Shown: positions 16,298 through 26,073, numbered from the stretch's first letter. The stretch is 64,000 nucleotides of DNA from an uncultured Acetatifactor sp. (GCA_910578185.1 CAJTPN010000010.1:62001-126000), one strand, 5' to 3'. Notes: generated from the letters alone by a model not told the origin. Program-made: numbers and translations.

Positions 16298-16328
16298 TTC
16301 TTCTATTGCGATAAGAATCTCCGTTCAT
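16247..16328 (-). other. Displaced N-terminus of HflK with homopolymer frameshift
   Basis: Reading from an ATG at 16328, preceded by AAAGGAGG, gives MNGDSYRNRRNGFETMDGGQ then MPPP, a normal HflK beginning. The main frame then continues RKKQSYGKITG. The frames join if one base is removed from the seven C (16256-16262) or seven A (16247-16253) on the minus strand. Either a sequencing error, a recent mutation, or a phase-variable tract. Confidence 0.75.
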
Positions 16329-16379
16329 ATAGTTCCTCCTTTGCACAGATACATTAAGTTGTATCAAATTCATAATACA

Positions 16380-16408
16380 ATAGTACGCCATGAGACCGTA
16401 TTCGTCAA
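16380..16408 (-). promoter_or_regulatory. hflKC promoter
   Basis: On the minus strand TTGACG (16408-16403), 17 bp, TACTAT (16385-16380), about 50 bases ahead of the HflK start at 16328. Confidence 0.7.
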
Positions 16409-16597
16409 TGAATATTTTATAACTTTTTTCTAAAATATATTAATGTAGAAATGTGCTTTGGGAGGCGGAGACAAGAGGAAAAGGGATGAGGCAATTGTTT
16501 GCAGTCCTTTCCCATGCCGATGTAAAACATTGCATGGTCATGGAAACAACAGGTTTTAAATTCAGTGGGATATTAGACAAATTATAGGTAAAAAATG
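16409..16597. other. Intergenic, nothing recognised
   Basis: Divergent region between the hflKC promoter and the next plus-strand promoter; no frame, repeat or RNA structure is evident. Confidence 0.4.
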
Positions 16598-16626
16598 TTT
16601 ACGTAACGAATAGGCTATGCTATATT
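16598..16626 (+). promoter_or_regulatory. Promoter ahead of the 97-residue gene
   Basis: TTTACG (16598-16603), 17 bp, TATATT (16621-16626). The leader to 16850 is about 215 bases and carries two tiny frames with Shine-Dalgarno-like sequences (9 codons from 16684, 13 codons from 16713). Confidence 0.5.
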
Positions 16627-16849
16627 TGATGTAAAAGAATAACATATAAAGTTCTTTTTCAGAAATAAGCAGGAAGTGATTGGATGAGCCAAGAAGGAGG
16701 AATCAAACAGTAATGATTAAAAACATCATTATAATTATAGGTAACCGTGTTTAAGCATGACACCAAAGGGCTCAGTTTCTGTATGATTGAGAAAATGATA
16801 ATCAACGTTTTGATTTTTGAAGTAAAAGATCGATCAGGAGGAAGTATGA

Positions 16850-17143
16850 ATGAATGCTAAATTATTAGGATTTTTCAGTGGGTTTCCAACGCATCATTTC
16901 CCTGTTGAAATTCGCAAAAGCACCGAAAACCAAGAATTATTGCAAACTTTATCGCAGATTTTCATGGAACATAATCTGCCTGTCTTTGCTATGGAAGATG
17001 AAAGTGCAATTTTTGTTAAGCAAAATAAAGCTACATATGTAGGAAAGATTCTGTGGATAAACAATGGGAACATCTGTCAGATATCGCAGAAAATTGGAAC
17101 AAGTGACAGCGCTCCAACAAGTCTGTATGGAGTTTTGTACTGA
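16850..17143 (+). CDS. Small protein of unknown function, 97 residues
   Basis: Supported by AGGAGG at 16837-16842, seven bases before the ATG. The protein begins MNAKLLGFFSGFPTHHFPVE and has a balanced composition with alternating hydrophobic segments (ELLQTLSQIFMEHNLPVFAM, ESAIFVKQNKATYVGKILWI), which looks like a compact alpha/beta fold. No family recognised. It lies 39 bp before the large membrane protein and may share its transcript. Confidence 0.55.
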   Translation: MNAKLLGFFSGFPTHHFPVEIRKSTENQELLQTLSQIFMEHNLPVFAMEDESAIFVKQNKATYVGKILWINNGNICQISQKIGTSDSAPTSLYGVLY

Positions 17144-17182
17144 GAAATAATATAATCCATAAGCAGGGGCCACGGGGAGGTA

Positions 17183-18871
17183 ATGTTGAAGATGCGGATA
17201 AGGGACAGATTCTGCTTGGGTTTTCACAGGACTGTGATTTATGCTTTTACTGTGATGATATGTTTTGTCTTGATTCTTTTACTGTTTTGTTCAAAGCTCA
17301 CAGATTATTCGTATAAAAGGTCTTTCTTGGCGGGAAATATATTGCTCTTGGGCGGTGGAATAGTCGCAGCGGCATGTCTGGTTTTGTTCCGGAAAAAGTG
17401 TGGAAGGATATTGGGAAAAATGTGCAGGGATTCCACCAGCACCATTCGGAAGCTGACGCTGTTTTTGATTCCCGTACAAATATATATTTGTTACAACGCT
17501 TATTTCTACACGGAATGGGATGTGGCGATGATTATCAGGGAAACGTTTTGCGTGGTGGAAGGCAAACCTTTGACCAGTGTACCCTATTTTTCAATTTATC
17601 CCAATAATATATTATTGCTGGCGGTTTTTTCACTCATTAAAAAAGTGGATTTGTATTTCGGAATTTTGGATGTGCAGGAAGGCATTATGGGGATTGTATG
17701 TGTGCAATGCGTCGTATCCGGTGTGACAGGATATATGCTGTTTCAGATTCTGAAAGAACTTGCGGGAGAATGGGGAGCCTGGTTGGGGTGGATATGTTAT
17801 CTTGTTTTGGTGGGAAGCAGCGGTTGGCTGATGATTCCCTATTCCGATTCCATGGGATTATTCTTTCCCACAGCATTGCTTTTTTTGTATGGAAAGATTC
17901 GCAGCGGAAAATATGTCAGACTAAACTGCTTGGGGGTAGGAACGCTTGCCTTTCTTGGATATCATATCAAACCTCAAATATTGATTACCTTTATCGCCAT
18001 GACGGCAGTGGAATTATTTTTGCACAGAACCTGTATCGGGGAAAATATGCAGGAATCAGGGGATCTAAGAAAAAGTAAAGCGGGTGCGGGATTTTCGGAG
18101 GCGATAGAAGGAGGACAGGGGAAAAAGGGAGGGATAGAAAGACAGAGAAAAGAAATCCGGCTGTTGGGCAGGGGAATTTGGTATGTGCTGGCTGGGGGAT
18201 TGCTGGCAGCGGTTTTGAACGGATTTCTTGTGAGAGATATTGCGAGGCAGTTGGATGGGGAAAAAGCGTTTGGCCCGGCGCACTTTGTCATGATGGGATT
18301 GAATACGGAAAAAAATGGGGCTTATTTGGAATCGGATGTGAATTTTTCCCAAAGCTTTGCAACCAAAGCGGAACGGACCCGGGGGAATTTGGAAGTGATC
18401 GGACAGCGGTTGAATGATATGGGCGGTCCTGGGCTGGGAATGCATTGTGTGCGGAAACTGTTGACTAATTACGGGGACGGAACCTTTGCGTGGCGTCAGG
18501 AAGGAAACTTTTTCAGCTATATTTATGAACAGAAAAATCAGTTTATCTCACCAGCACTGCGCAATATCATATGGGGGGATGGAGCGGCAAACGCCGTCAA
18601 TGAAACGCTGAAGCATGGAATATGGCTGTGTCTGCTGGCAGCGTCCCTGGGGGCATTGGGATATCGGAAACAGGCGAATCCTGCGTTGTGTTTGGTACTG
18701 CTTGCAATCATGGGACTGACTTTGTTTGGATTGATATTTGAAGCGAGAGCAAGGTATCTGTATATTTATGTACCATTTTATATCATTTCTGGTGTCCTGG
18801 GTGCAAGGAAGATTGTCACAGATTTATTGGAAGCACTTGACAAACACGGAAATATGGATATAATGAAATAA
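17183..18871 (+). CDS. Polytopic membrane protein, GT-C glycosyltransferase-like
   Basis: A 562-residue protein with about ten hydrophobic segments. The first long loop contains FYTEWDVAMIIRE, an acidic motif placed where GT-C enzymes (Dol-P-Man/ArnT/PMT types) keep their catalytic aspartate, followed by PYFSIYPNNI and PYSDSMGLFFPTALLF. This suggests transfer of a sugar from a polyprenyl-phosphate donor outside the membrane; acceptor unknown. A charged insert of about 45 residues (near 290-335, rich in K/E/G) interrupts the helices. A similar layout is found in the minus-strand protein at 61490. The ileS promoter lies within its last codons. Confidence 0.7.
   Translation: MLKMRIRDRFCLGFHRTVIYAFTVMICFVLILLLFCSKLTDYSYKRSFLAGNILLLGGGIVAAACLVLFRKKCGRILGKMCRDSTSTIRKLTLFLIPVQIYICYNAYFYTEWDVAMIIRETFCVVEGKPLTSVPYFSIYPNNILLLAVFSLIKKVDLYFGILDVQEGIMGIVCVQCVVSGVTGYMLFQILKELAGEWGAWLGWICYLVLVGSSGWLMIPYSDSMGLFFPTALLFLYGKIRSGKYVRLNCLGVGTLAFLGYHIKPQILITFIAMTAVELFLHRTCIGENMQESGDLRKSKAGAGFSEAIEGGQGKKGGIERQRKEIRLLGRGIWYVLAGGLLAAVLNGFLVRDIARQLDGEKAFGPAHFVMMGLNTEKNGAYLESDVNFSQSFATKAERTRGNLEVIGQRLNDMGGPGLGMHCVRKLLTNYGDGTFAWRQEGNFFSYIYEQKNQFISPALRNIIWGDGAANAVNETLKHGIWLCLLAASLGALGYRKQANPALCLVLLAIMGLTLFGLIFEARARYLYIYVPFYIISGVLGARKIVTDLLEALDKHGNMDIMK
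18837..18864 (+). promoter_or_regulatory. ileS promoter inside the upstream gene
   Basis: Consensus TTGACA (18837-18842), 16 bp, TATAAT (18859-18864), within the last 12 codons of the membrane protein gene. Transcription would begin near 18871, at the start of the T-box leader. Confidence 0.85.
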
Positions 18872-18884
18872 CAAATAGCAGATA

Positions 18885-19242
18885 AATGCGGTGACGAAGA
18901 GAGTAGCTGTCCCAGGAAAGCAGCAGCGAGCCGGTGAGGGTGCGAGACCGGTGCCGGTAAGGGGCGGGGAAGATCACTTCCGAGCAGACAGGACCAAAGG
19001 AGAGAGCGCCGATGCCGAATCCGGGGGATTGCGGTGCGGCTAGTTGGGCTCCCGGTAGTTCTGGACGGCGTTCCCCCGTTATGGGAAAGCATATAATTCT
19101 CTCATAGGACAGAGTCGGCGGCAGCCGTGCAGGCACAGTGGCCGGACAAAGGGGCAGTTTGGGAGAACGTATGAGGTAACAGGTGGTTTAGCGAATATCT
19201 TGCGGGTTGAGGTTTCGTCCTTTTACGGACGGAACCTTTTTT
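18885..19242 (+). ncRNA. T-box riboswitch, isoleucine-specific
   Basis: Leader of ileS. It opens with TGCGGTGACGAAGAGAGTA, typical of stem I. The specifier loop reads GAAGATCACTTCCGAG, with the isoleucine codon ATC at 18973-18975. The T-box sequence AGGTGGTTTAGCG is at 19181-19193, and the terminator pairs GGTTTCGTCC (19211-19220) with GGACGGAACC (19227-19236) before TTTTTT. Uncharged tRNA-Ile should stabilise the antiterminator and switch ileS on. Confidence 0.92.
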
Positions 19243-19277
19243 GATTTCCGCAGGAAAGCAAAGAAAGGATGAGAAAA

Positions 19278-22200
19278 ATGTACAAACCGGTTTCTGCCAA
19301 TTCTGGCTTTCAGGAACGTGAAAAGACTGTGGAGAAGTTCTGGAGGGAACAGGATATTTTCAGAAAGAGCATTGACAGCCGCAGGGAAGGACCCGTTTAC
19401 AATTTTTACGACGGCCCGCCAACAGCAAACGGTAAGCCCCATATCGGACATGTGGAGACCCGCTCCTTTAAGGATATGATTCCAAGGTACCGCACCATGA
19501 AGGGGTGCATGGTTCCCAGGAAAGCAGGCTGGGATACCCACGGACTGCCGGTGGAGCTGGAGGTGGAGAAGCGGCTTGGCCTGGATGGAAAGGAACAGAT
19601 TGAGGAGTATGGCCTGGAGCCCTTTATCGGCAAATGTAAGGAAAGTGTCTGGAAGTATAAGGGAATGTGGGAGGATTTTTCTGGTTCCGTGGGCTTTTGG
19701 GCGGATATGGATCATCCTTACGTTACTTATGACGATAATTATATTGAGTCCGAGTGGTGGGCGCTTAAGACCATATGGGATAAAGGGCTTTTGTACAAGG
19801 GATTTAAGATTGTTCCCTATTGTCCCCGCTGTGGAACGCCTCTTTCCAGTCACGAAGTGGCGCAGGGTTATAAGGCGGTAAAGGAGCGCTCTGCAGTGGC
19901 GCGGTTCAAATGTTCGGACGAAGACGCCTATTTCCTGGCGTGGACCACTACGCCCTGGACGTTGCCTTCCAATGTGGCTCTGTGTGTAAATCCGGAGGAG
20001 GCTTATGTGAAGGTAAAAGCTGCGGACGGCTATACCTATTACATGGCAAAGGCACTGCTTGACAATGTGCTTGGCGGTCTGGCCGGTGAGGGAACGCCCG
20101 CATATGAGGTGCTTGAAACTTATACCGGAAAGGATTTGGAGTACAAAGCTTACCAGCCGTTGTTTGCGTGCACGGGTGAATTTGTGGCAAAACAGGGCAA
20201 AAAGGGACATTATGTGACCTGCGATAATTATGTCACCATGTCGGACGGTACCGGAATCGTACACATTGCGCCTGCTTTTGGTGAAGACGACGCCAATGTG
20301 GGAAGAAAATATGATCTGCCCTTCGTACAGTTTGTGGACGGCAGGGGAAATATGACCGAAGAGACGCCTTATGCCGGGAAATTTGTCAAGGATGCGGATC
20401 CGGATATTTTAAAAAGTCTGGAGCAGGAGGGAAAACTTTTCTCCGCGCCGAAATTTGAACATGATTATCCTTTCTGCTGGAGATGCGACACGCCCTTGAT
20501 CTATTATGCAAGGGAATCCTGGTTTATCAAGATGACAGCGGTGAAAGAGGATCTGGTGCGCAATAACAGGACGATCAACTGGGTTCCGGCCACCATCGGA
20601 GAGGGGCGCTTCGGAAATTGGCTGGAAAATATTCAGGATTGGGGTATTTCAAGGAACCGTTATTGGGGAACGCCTTTAAATATATGGGAATGCCAGTGTG
20701 GGCATACGGTTTCTGTAGGAAGCCGTGAAGAATTGTGTGCGTTAAGCAAAGATGAGGGGGCCGCGAATGTGGAGCTGCACAGACCCTTTATTGATGGGAT
20801 CACAATTCCCTGTCCCAAGTGCGGCCAAACCATGAAGCGTGTGCCTGAGGTAATTGACTGTTGGTTTGACTCCGGCGCAATGCCTTTTGCACAGCATCAT
20901 TATCCCTTTGAAAATAAAGAGCTGTTTGAGCAGCAGTTCCCGGCACAGTTCATCTCTGAGGCGGTGGATCAGACCCGTGGGTGGTTCTATTCCCTTCTTG
21001 CGGAGTCCACGCTTTTGTTTAACAAAGCGCCCTTTGAGAATGTGGTGGTGCTGGGTTTGGTGGCGGATGAAGATGGCCAGAAGATGAGCAAGTCCAAGGG
21101 AAATGTGGTGGATCCCTTTGAGGCGTTGGAGGAATTTGGCGCCGATGCTATCAGATGGTATTTCTATTCCTGCTCCGCACCTTGGCTTCCCAAGCGCTTT
21201 TCAGGCAAGGCAGTGCTGGAGGGACAGCGCAAATTCCTGGATAAATTGTGGAATACCTATAGCTTTTTTGTGCTGTATGCCAATATTGATGGATTTGACT
21301 CGTCAAAATATACATTGGATTATGATAAATTGACGGTGATGGACAAATGGGTACTTTCCAGGCTGAATACGGTCGTTGGCGAGGTGGATCGTAATCTTGA
21401 CCGATATCGCATTCCCGAGGCGGCAAAGGCATTGCAGGATTTTGCAGAGGAGCTAAGCAACTGGTACGTGCGCCGCAACAGGGAGCGTTTCTGGGCAAAG
21501 GGGATGGAACAGGATAAAATCAATGCTTATATGACCTTGCACACGGCGCTGGTGACGCTCTGTAAGGCGGCTGCTCCCATGATTCCTTTTATGACCGAGG
21601 CCATATATCGCAACCTGGTATGCAGCGTGGATTCAACGGCGCCGGAAAGCATTCACTTATGTGATTTCCCCTCAGTGGAAGAAGCCTATATCAATAAGAA
21701 ACTGGAAGAGGACATGGAGGAAGTGCTGGAGGCCGTGACCATGGGAAGAGCTTGCCGTCAGGCGGCTGCGCTGAAAAATCGTCAGCCCCTTGGCAAAATG
21801 TATGTCAAGGCAGAAATCGCTTCAGAAGACGCAACGGCTTCCGGATTGGATGCATTCTATACATCCATCATTCAGGATGATCTGAATGTGAAGGAAGTGG
21901 TTTTTACCGGGGATGTGAGGGATTATACCACTTATACCTTTAAACCGCAGCTGCGCACCGTTGGGCCCAAGTACGGCAAACAGTTGGGAGGAATCCAGAA
22001 GAAACTGGCCGCTTTGGATGGTAATACGGCAATGGATGAACTGAACCAAAGTGGAAAACTTGTGTTTGAGGTGGACGGCGTGAGCGTTGAACTGGAGAAG
22101 GGTGATCTGCTGATCGATATGACCCAGAAGCCGGGATATGTGTCTTTGGAGAATAACAAGATGACGGTGATTCTGGATACCAATTTGACGGATGCGCTGA

Positions 22201-22454
22201 TCAGAGAGGGCTTTGTATACGAGATCATCAGCAAGATTCAGACCATGCGCAAGGATGCGGGCTTTGAAGTGATGGATCACATCAGGGTATCCCTGAACGG
22301 AAATGAGAAGCTGTTCCAGGTTGCCGGGGATAATCGGGAAATGATCTGCGGTAAGGTGCTGGCGGAGGAATTGACAAGCGGCGCGGATTATGCAGTGTCG
22401 AAGGAATGGGATGTGAACGGGGAGAAGGCTGTGATTGCGATTGAGAAGGTTTAA
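19278..22454 (+). CDS. ileS: Isoleucyl-tRNA synthetase, eukaryote-like type
   Basis: Charges tRNA-Ile with isoleucine. About 1058 residues: HIGH box PPTANGKPHIGH near residue 45, CP1 editing domain with TWTTTPWTLPSN, KMSKSKGN around residue 598, and an anticodon-binding C-terminal part. KMSKSKGN and the absence of a C-terminal zinc finger fit the IleS2/eukaryote-like class, known for lower mupirocin sensitivity; this is a family-level inference. The ATG at 19278 has AAAGGA at suitable distance; an ATG at 19269 overlaps that site. Controlled by the preceding T-box. Confidence 0.96.
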   Translation: MYKPVSANSGFQEREKTVEKFWREQDIFRKSIDSRREGPVYNFYDGPPTANGKPHIGHVETRSFKDMIPRYRTMKGCMVPRKAGWDTHGLPVELEVEKRLGLDGKEQIEEYGLEPFIGKCKESVWKYKGMWEDFSGSVGFWADMDHPYVTYDDNYIESEWWALKTIWDKGLLYKGFKIVPYCPRCGTPLSSHEVAQGYKAVKERSAVARFKCSDEDAYFLAWTTTPWTLPSNVALCVNPEEAYVKVKAADGYTYYMAKALLDNVLGGLAGEGTPAYEVLETYTGKDLEYKAYQPLFACTGEFVAKQGKKGHYVTCDNYVTMSDGTGIVHIAPAFGEDDANVGRKYDLPFVQFVDGRGNMTEETPYAGKFVKDADPDILKSLEQEGKLFSAPKFEHDYPFCWRCDTPLIYYARESWFIKMTAVKEDLVRNNRTINWVPATIGEGRFGNWLENIQDWGISRNRYWGTPLNIWECQCGHTVSVGSREELCALSKDEGAANVELHRPFIDGITIPCPKCGQTMKRVPEVIDCWFDSGAMPFAQHHYPFENKELFEQQFPAQFISEAVDQTRGWFYSLLAESTLLFNKAPFENVVVLGLVADEDGQKMSKSKGNVVDPFEALEEFGADAIRWYFYSCSAPWLPKRFSGKAVLEGQRKFLDKLWNTYSFFVLYANIDGFDSSKYTLDYDKLTVMDKWVLSRLNTVVGEVDRNLDRYRIPEAAKALQDFAEELSNWYVRRNRERFWAKGMEQDKINAYMTLHTALVTLCKAAAPMIPFMTEAIYRNLVCSVDSTAPESIHLCDFPSVEEAYINKKLEEDMEEVLEAVTMGRACRQAAALKNRQPLGKMYVKAEIASEDATASGLDAFYTSIIQDDLNVKEVVFTGDVRDYTTYTFKPQLRTVGPKYGKQLGGIQKKLAALDGNTAMDELNQSGKLVFEVDGVSVELEKGDLLIDMTQKPGYVSLENNKMTVILDTNLTDALIREGFVYEIISKIQTMRKDAGFEVMDHIRVSLNGNEKLFQVAGDNREMICGKVLAEELTSGADYAVSKEWDVNGEKAVIAIEKV

Positions 22455-22478
22455 AGGTGGAAATTTATAAAATATCAG

Positions 22479-22507
22479 TTGGAATGACAGGAAAACTTTG
22501 GTATAAT
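22479..22507 (+). promoter_or_regulatory. glgP promoter
   Basis: TTGGAA (22479-22484), 17 bp, TATAAT (22502-22507), 77 bases before the likely start codon at 22584. Confidence 0.75.
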
Positions 22508-22583
22508 GAAAAAGAAGTTTTCATGGGCGGTGATGATAAATTTTACAGGAAGGTTTCGTCGTCCGGATGAAAGGAGAAAAAGA

Positions 22584-25133
22584 ATGGCAGAATTAGAAAA
22601 CTTGGAAGAGTTGACGGAATTGGAAAAGCTGACGGAAGAAGTCGAAAGCGAAGTGGAGACGTCGGAGAAGGAGGCTGAATTTGATAAGGAACTCTTTAAG
22701 AGAAGTGTTTTGTATAATGTGATGACAATGTATCGTAAGACTTTGGAGGAAGCGACTCCCCAGCAGATTTTCCAGGCGGCTTCCTACTCCATCAAGGACA
22801 GGATTATCGGCAACTGGATGACCACTCAAAAGGCATATGAGAAAGAAGATCCCAAGATCGTCTATTATATGTCCATGGAGTTTTTGATGGGACGCGCTCT
22901 GGGAAATAATATGATCAATCTGAAAGCATACAAGGGCGTAAAAGAGGTGCTGGAAGAGCTGGGCGTGGATATCAATGTGATAGAGGATCAGGAGCCGGAT
23001 GCCGCACTGGGCAACGGCGGTCTGGGGCGGCTTGCAGCATGTTTCCTGGACTCTCTTGCAACCCTTGGATATGCTGCATATGGCTGCGGTATTCGCTATC
23101 GTTATGGTATGTTTAAACAAAAGATTGAGGACGGATATCAGGTGGAGGTGCCGGACAACTGGCTTGCGGACGGAAATCCCTTTGAGCTGCGCAGGACGGA
23201 ATATGCAAAGACAGTAAAATTCGGCGGCTATGTGTCCGTGCATTGCGACGAAAACGGCAGGAATCACTTTATCCAGGAAGGATATCAGGCTGTGAGGGCA
23301 ATCCCTTACGATCTGCCCATTGTGGGGTATGGCAACGGTATTGTCAATACACTGCGCATCTGGGATGCGGAATCCATGGGAGGCTTCCAGCTGGACTCTT
23401 TTGACAAGGGAGATTACAGCAAGGCAGTGGAGGATGAGAACCTGGCAAGGAATCTGGTGGACGTTCTCTATCCTAACGACAATCATTATGCAGGCAAGGA
23501 ACTGCGTCTGAAGCAGCAGTATTTCTTTATTTCCGCGTCCGTTCAGGAGGCCGTGGAAAAGTACATGAGGAAGCATGACGATATTCATCGTTTTTATGAA
23601 AAAGTGACCTTCCAGCTGAATGATACTCATCCTACGGTGGCGATACCAGAATTGATGCGTATTCTTTTGGATGATTATAATCTCACCTGGGAGGAGGCAT
23701 GGGAGATCACCACGAAGACATGTGCTTATACCAACCATACTATTATGGCGGAAGCGCTGGAAAAGTGGCCCATCGACTTGTTCTCCAGGCTGCTTCCACG
23801 GATTTATCAGATCGTGGAGGAGATCAACCGCAGATTTGTTCTGGAGATTCAGCAGAGATATTCGGGCATGTATGGTGTGGATGTGCAGGAGAAGATCCGC
23901 AAGATGGCAATTCTCTATGATGGACAGGTGAAAATGGCGCACATGGCCATCGTGGCAGGTTATTCCGTAAACGGTGTTGCAAGGCTGCACACGGAAATTT
24001 TGAAGAAGCAGGAGCTTCGGGACTTTTATGAAATGTATCCGGAGCGCTTTAACAATAAGACCAACGGCATTACCCAGAGACGTTTCCTGCTGCATGGCAA
24101 TCCTTTGCTGGCAGATTGGGTTACGGAAAAGATCGGCGACGGCTGGATCACAGATCTGCCTCAAATTGGCGGTTTGAAGCCGTTGGCAGACAATAAGAAG
24201 GCCCAGAAGGAATTTATGGAGATCAAGTATCAAAATAAGCTTCGTCTGGCAAAATATATCAAGGAACACAACGACATTGAGGTGGATCCCAAATCTATCT
24301 TTGATGTCCAGGTAAAGCGTCTCCACGAGTACAAGAGACAGCTTTTGAATATCCTTCATGTAATGTATCTGTATAACGAGCTTAAGGCACATCCCGACAA
24401 TGCATTCTTCCCCAGAACATTTATCTTCGGGGCAAAGGCTGCCGCAGGTTATCGCAATGCAAAGCTGACCATTAAGCTGATTAATTCCGTGGCAAAGGTG
24501 GTTAATAACGATGCGGCCATCGGCGGAAAGATTAAGGTTGTGTTTATCGAGAATTATAATGTGTCCAACGCGGAGATTATTTTTGCGGCGGCAGACGTGT
24601 CTGAGCAGATTTCCACTGCCAGCAAGGAAGCTTCCGGTACAGGCAATATGAAGTTTATGTTAAACGGTGCACTGACATTGGGAACCATGGACGGAGCCAA
24701 TGTGGAAATTGTGGAGGAAGTGGGAGAAGAGAACGCGTTTATCTTCGGACTGTCTTCTGATGAGGTAATACGGTTTGAAAATTACGGCGGCTATGATCCC
24801 ATGCAGATTTTCAATCAGGATGCGGATATCCATAAGGTTTTGACACAGCTGATCGACGGAACCTATTCCGCTGACAAGGAACTGTTCCGCCCGCTGTACA
24901 ATTCCCTGTTAAATACGCTATCTACCAACAAAGCGGATACTTATTTCATTTTGAAGGACTTTAAGGCTTATGCAGAGGCGCAGAAAAAGGTAGAGGCTGC
25001 ATATAAGAATACGGCGGCATGGGCAAAGAGCGCCATTCTGAATATGGCATGTTCCGGCAAGTTTACTTCGGACAGAACCATTCAGCAGTATGTGGATGAG
25101 ATCTGGCATCTGGATAAGGTGGTTTTGGATTAA
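22584..25133 (+). CDS. glgP: Glycogen/alpha-glucan phosphorylase
   Basis: PLP-dependent phosphorolysis of alpha-1,4-glucans to glucose-1-phosphate. The 849-residue protein has EFLMGRALGNN, DAALGNGGLGRLAACFLDSLAT, DVQVKRLHEYKRQLLN, and the PLP-lysine block KEASGTGNMKFMLNGALT near residue 690, then GTMDGANVEI. The N-terminus has an acidic leucine/glutamate-rich lead (ENLEELTELEKLTEEVESE) longer than usual. The ATG at 22584 follows AAAGGAG; an in-frame start at 22506 overlaps the promoter. No other glycogen genes are adjacent. Confidence 0.96.
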   Translation: MAELENLEELTELEKLTEEVESEVETSEKEAEFDKELFKRSVLYNVMTMYRKTLEEATPQQIFQAASYSIKDRIIGNWMTTQKAYEKEDPKIVYYMSMEFLMGRALGNNMINLKAYKGVKEVLEELGVDINVIEDQEPDAALGNGGLGRLAACFLDSLATLGYAAYGCGIRYRYGMFKQKIEDGYQVEVPDNWLADGNPFELRRTEYAKTVKFGGYVSVHCDENGRNHFIQEGYQAVRAIPYDLPIVGYGNGIVNTLRIWDAESMGGFQLDSFDKGDYSKAVEDENLARNLVDVLYPNDNHYAGKELRLKQQYFFISASVQEAVEKYMRKHDDIHRFYEKVTFQLNDTHPTVAIPELMRILLDDYNLTWEEAWEITTKTCAYTNHTIMAEALEKWPIDLFSRLLPRIYQIVEEINRRFVLEIQQRYSGMYGVDVQEKIRKMAILYDGQVKMAHMAIVAGYSVNGVARLHTEILKKQELRDFYEMYPERFNNKTNGITQRRFLLHGNPLLADWVTEKIGDGWITDLPQIGGLKPLADNKKAQKEFMEIKYQNKLRLAKYIKEHNDIEVDPKSIFDVQVKRLHEYKRQLLNILHVMYLYNELKAHPDNAFFPRTFIFGAKAAAGYRNAKLTIKLINSVAKVVNNDAAIGGKIKVVFIENYNVSNAEIIFAAADVSEQISTASKEASGTGNMKFMLNGALTLGTMDGANVEIVEEVGEENAFIFGLSSDEVIRFENYGGYDPMQIFNQDADIHKVLTQLIDGTYSADKELFRPLYNSLLNTLSTNKADTYFILKDFKAYAEAQKKVEAAYKNTAAWAKSAILNMACSGKFTSDRTIQQYVDEIWHLDKVVLD

Positions 25134-25137
25134 ATTG

Positions 25138-26073
25138 ATGGCAAGGTATTTTAAAAAGTTTTTTCTTGGCGCAGCCACAGTATGCTTGTGTCTGACTGCT
25201 GCTGGCTGCGCACAGGAAACAAGCTGGGAAAAACAGATCTCGGAAGAGACCATATATGTGGAAGGGCTGAGCGGGGAATATACGCTGCTGTTTTTGACGG
25301 ATACCCATGTGATCATCCGTGATCCGGATGGGGTAGGTGAAGCGGCGGCAAATGAAGCCGCTCGATACCCGACCTTTGTAAATGAAGAAGGCGTATCTTC
25401 TGCAGAACAGTTTCCAGAGTGGATTCGGTATGCAAATGAATTAAAAGCAGATGCGGTTTTGCTGGGCGGGGATATCATTGATACCCCGTCCGCCGCTAAT
25501 CTGGAATGGCTTCACAAACAGCTTGCCGGGCTGGACATGCCATATCTCTATATCAACGGCAATCACGACTGGACATATCCCTGGGAATACATGACACAGA
25601 CAGGAAAGGAAGCTTATCTGTCGCTTTTGGAACCTTTTATGGATGGAAATACGGCGATTCATTCACTGGATTTAGGCGAGATTGTTTTGGTGGGAATTGA
25701 TGACAGCAGTAATCAGGTCAATGAAAACATATTCCCGGAATATGAAAGGATATTGCGGGAGAGTCGGCCTGTGATTGTACTGGCTCACGTTCCGTTCATG
25801 ACGCAGTCGGTACTGGGCAGGGCAAGAGAAATCTGGAGCAGTCCTGTGGTGATTGGCGCCGGAAACTGGGGTGGGATCTACCCCAATGAGCATTCCGAAA
25901 AATTCATATCGCTGACCACGGCCTCCGACAGTCCGGTGGAATTGGTACTGGCCGGACATGTGCATTTTCATGACAGCGATGTGATAGAAGGCGAAAAGGA
26001 TGTGCTGCAGCTGGTAGGGGGCGCGGGCTTTGAGGGCTGTGGAATGATTATCCATATCAAAGGAAAAGAATAG
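25138..26073 (+). CDS. Metallophosphoesterase lipoprotein
   Basis: A 311-residue calcineurin-like phosphoesterase exported as a lipoprotein: signal peptide ARYFKKFFLGAATVCLCLTAAGC with lipobox cysteine at about residue 22. Metal-binding motifs occur in order: FLTDTHV, GGDIID, NGNHDW, LAHVPF and GHVHFHD. Substrate unknown; phosphodiester or phosphomonoester of cell-wall or nucleotide origin are typical. It starts four bases after glgP; the nearest purine-rich stretch is distant, so translation may be coupled to glgP. Confidence 0.86.
   Translation: MARYFKKFFLGAATVCLCLTAAGCAQETSWEKQISEETIYVEGLSGEYTLLFLTDTHVIIRDPDGVGEAAANEAARYPTFVNEEGVSSAEQFPEWIRYANELKADAVLLGGDIIDTPSAANLEWLHKQLAGLDMPYLYINGNHDWTYPWEYMTQTGKEAYLSLLEPFMDGNTAIHSLDLGEIVLVGIDDSSNQVNENIFPEYERILRESRPVIVLAHVPFMTQSVLGRAREIWSSPVVIGAGNWGGIYPNEHSEKFISLTTASDSPVELVLAGHVHFHDSDVIEGEKDVLQLVGGAGFEGCGMIIHIKGKE

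Noticed and set aside
16684..16754. Two tiny frames with Shine-Dalgarno-like sequences in a leader
   Set aside because: Nine and thirteen codons only, no conserved feature; could be chance in an AT-rich leader.
22593..24392. 599-codon open frame antisense to glgP
   Set aside because: It mirrors the codon structure of glgP, has no ribosome site and its translation shows no domain; a shadow of a strongly biased gene.
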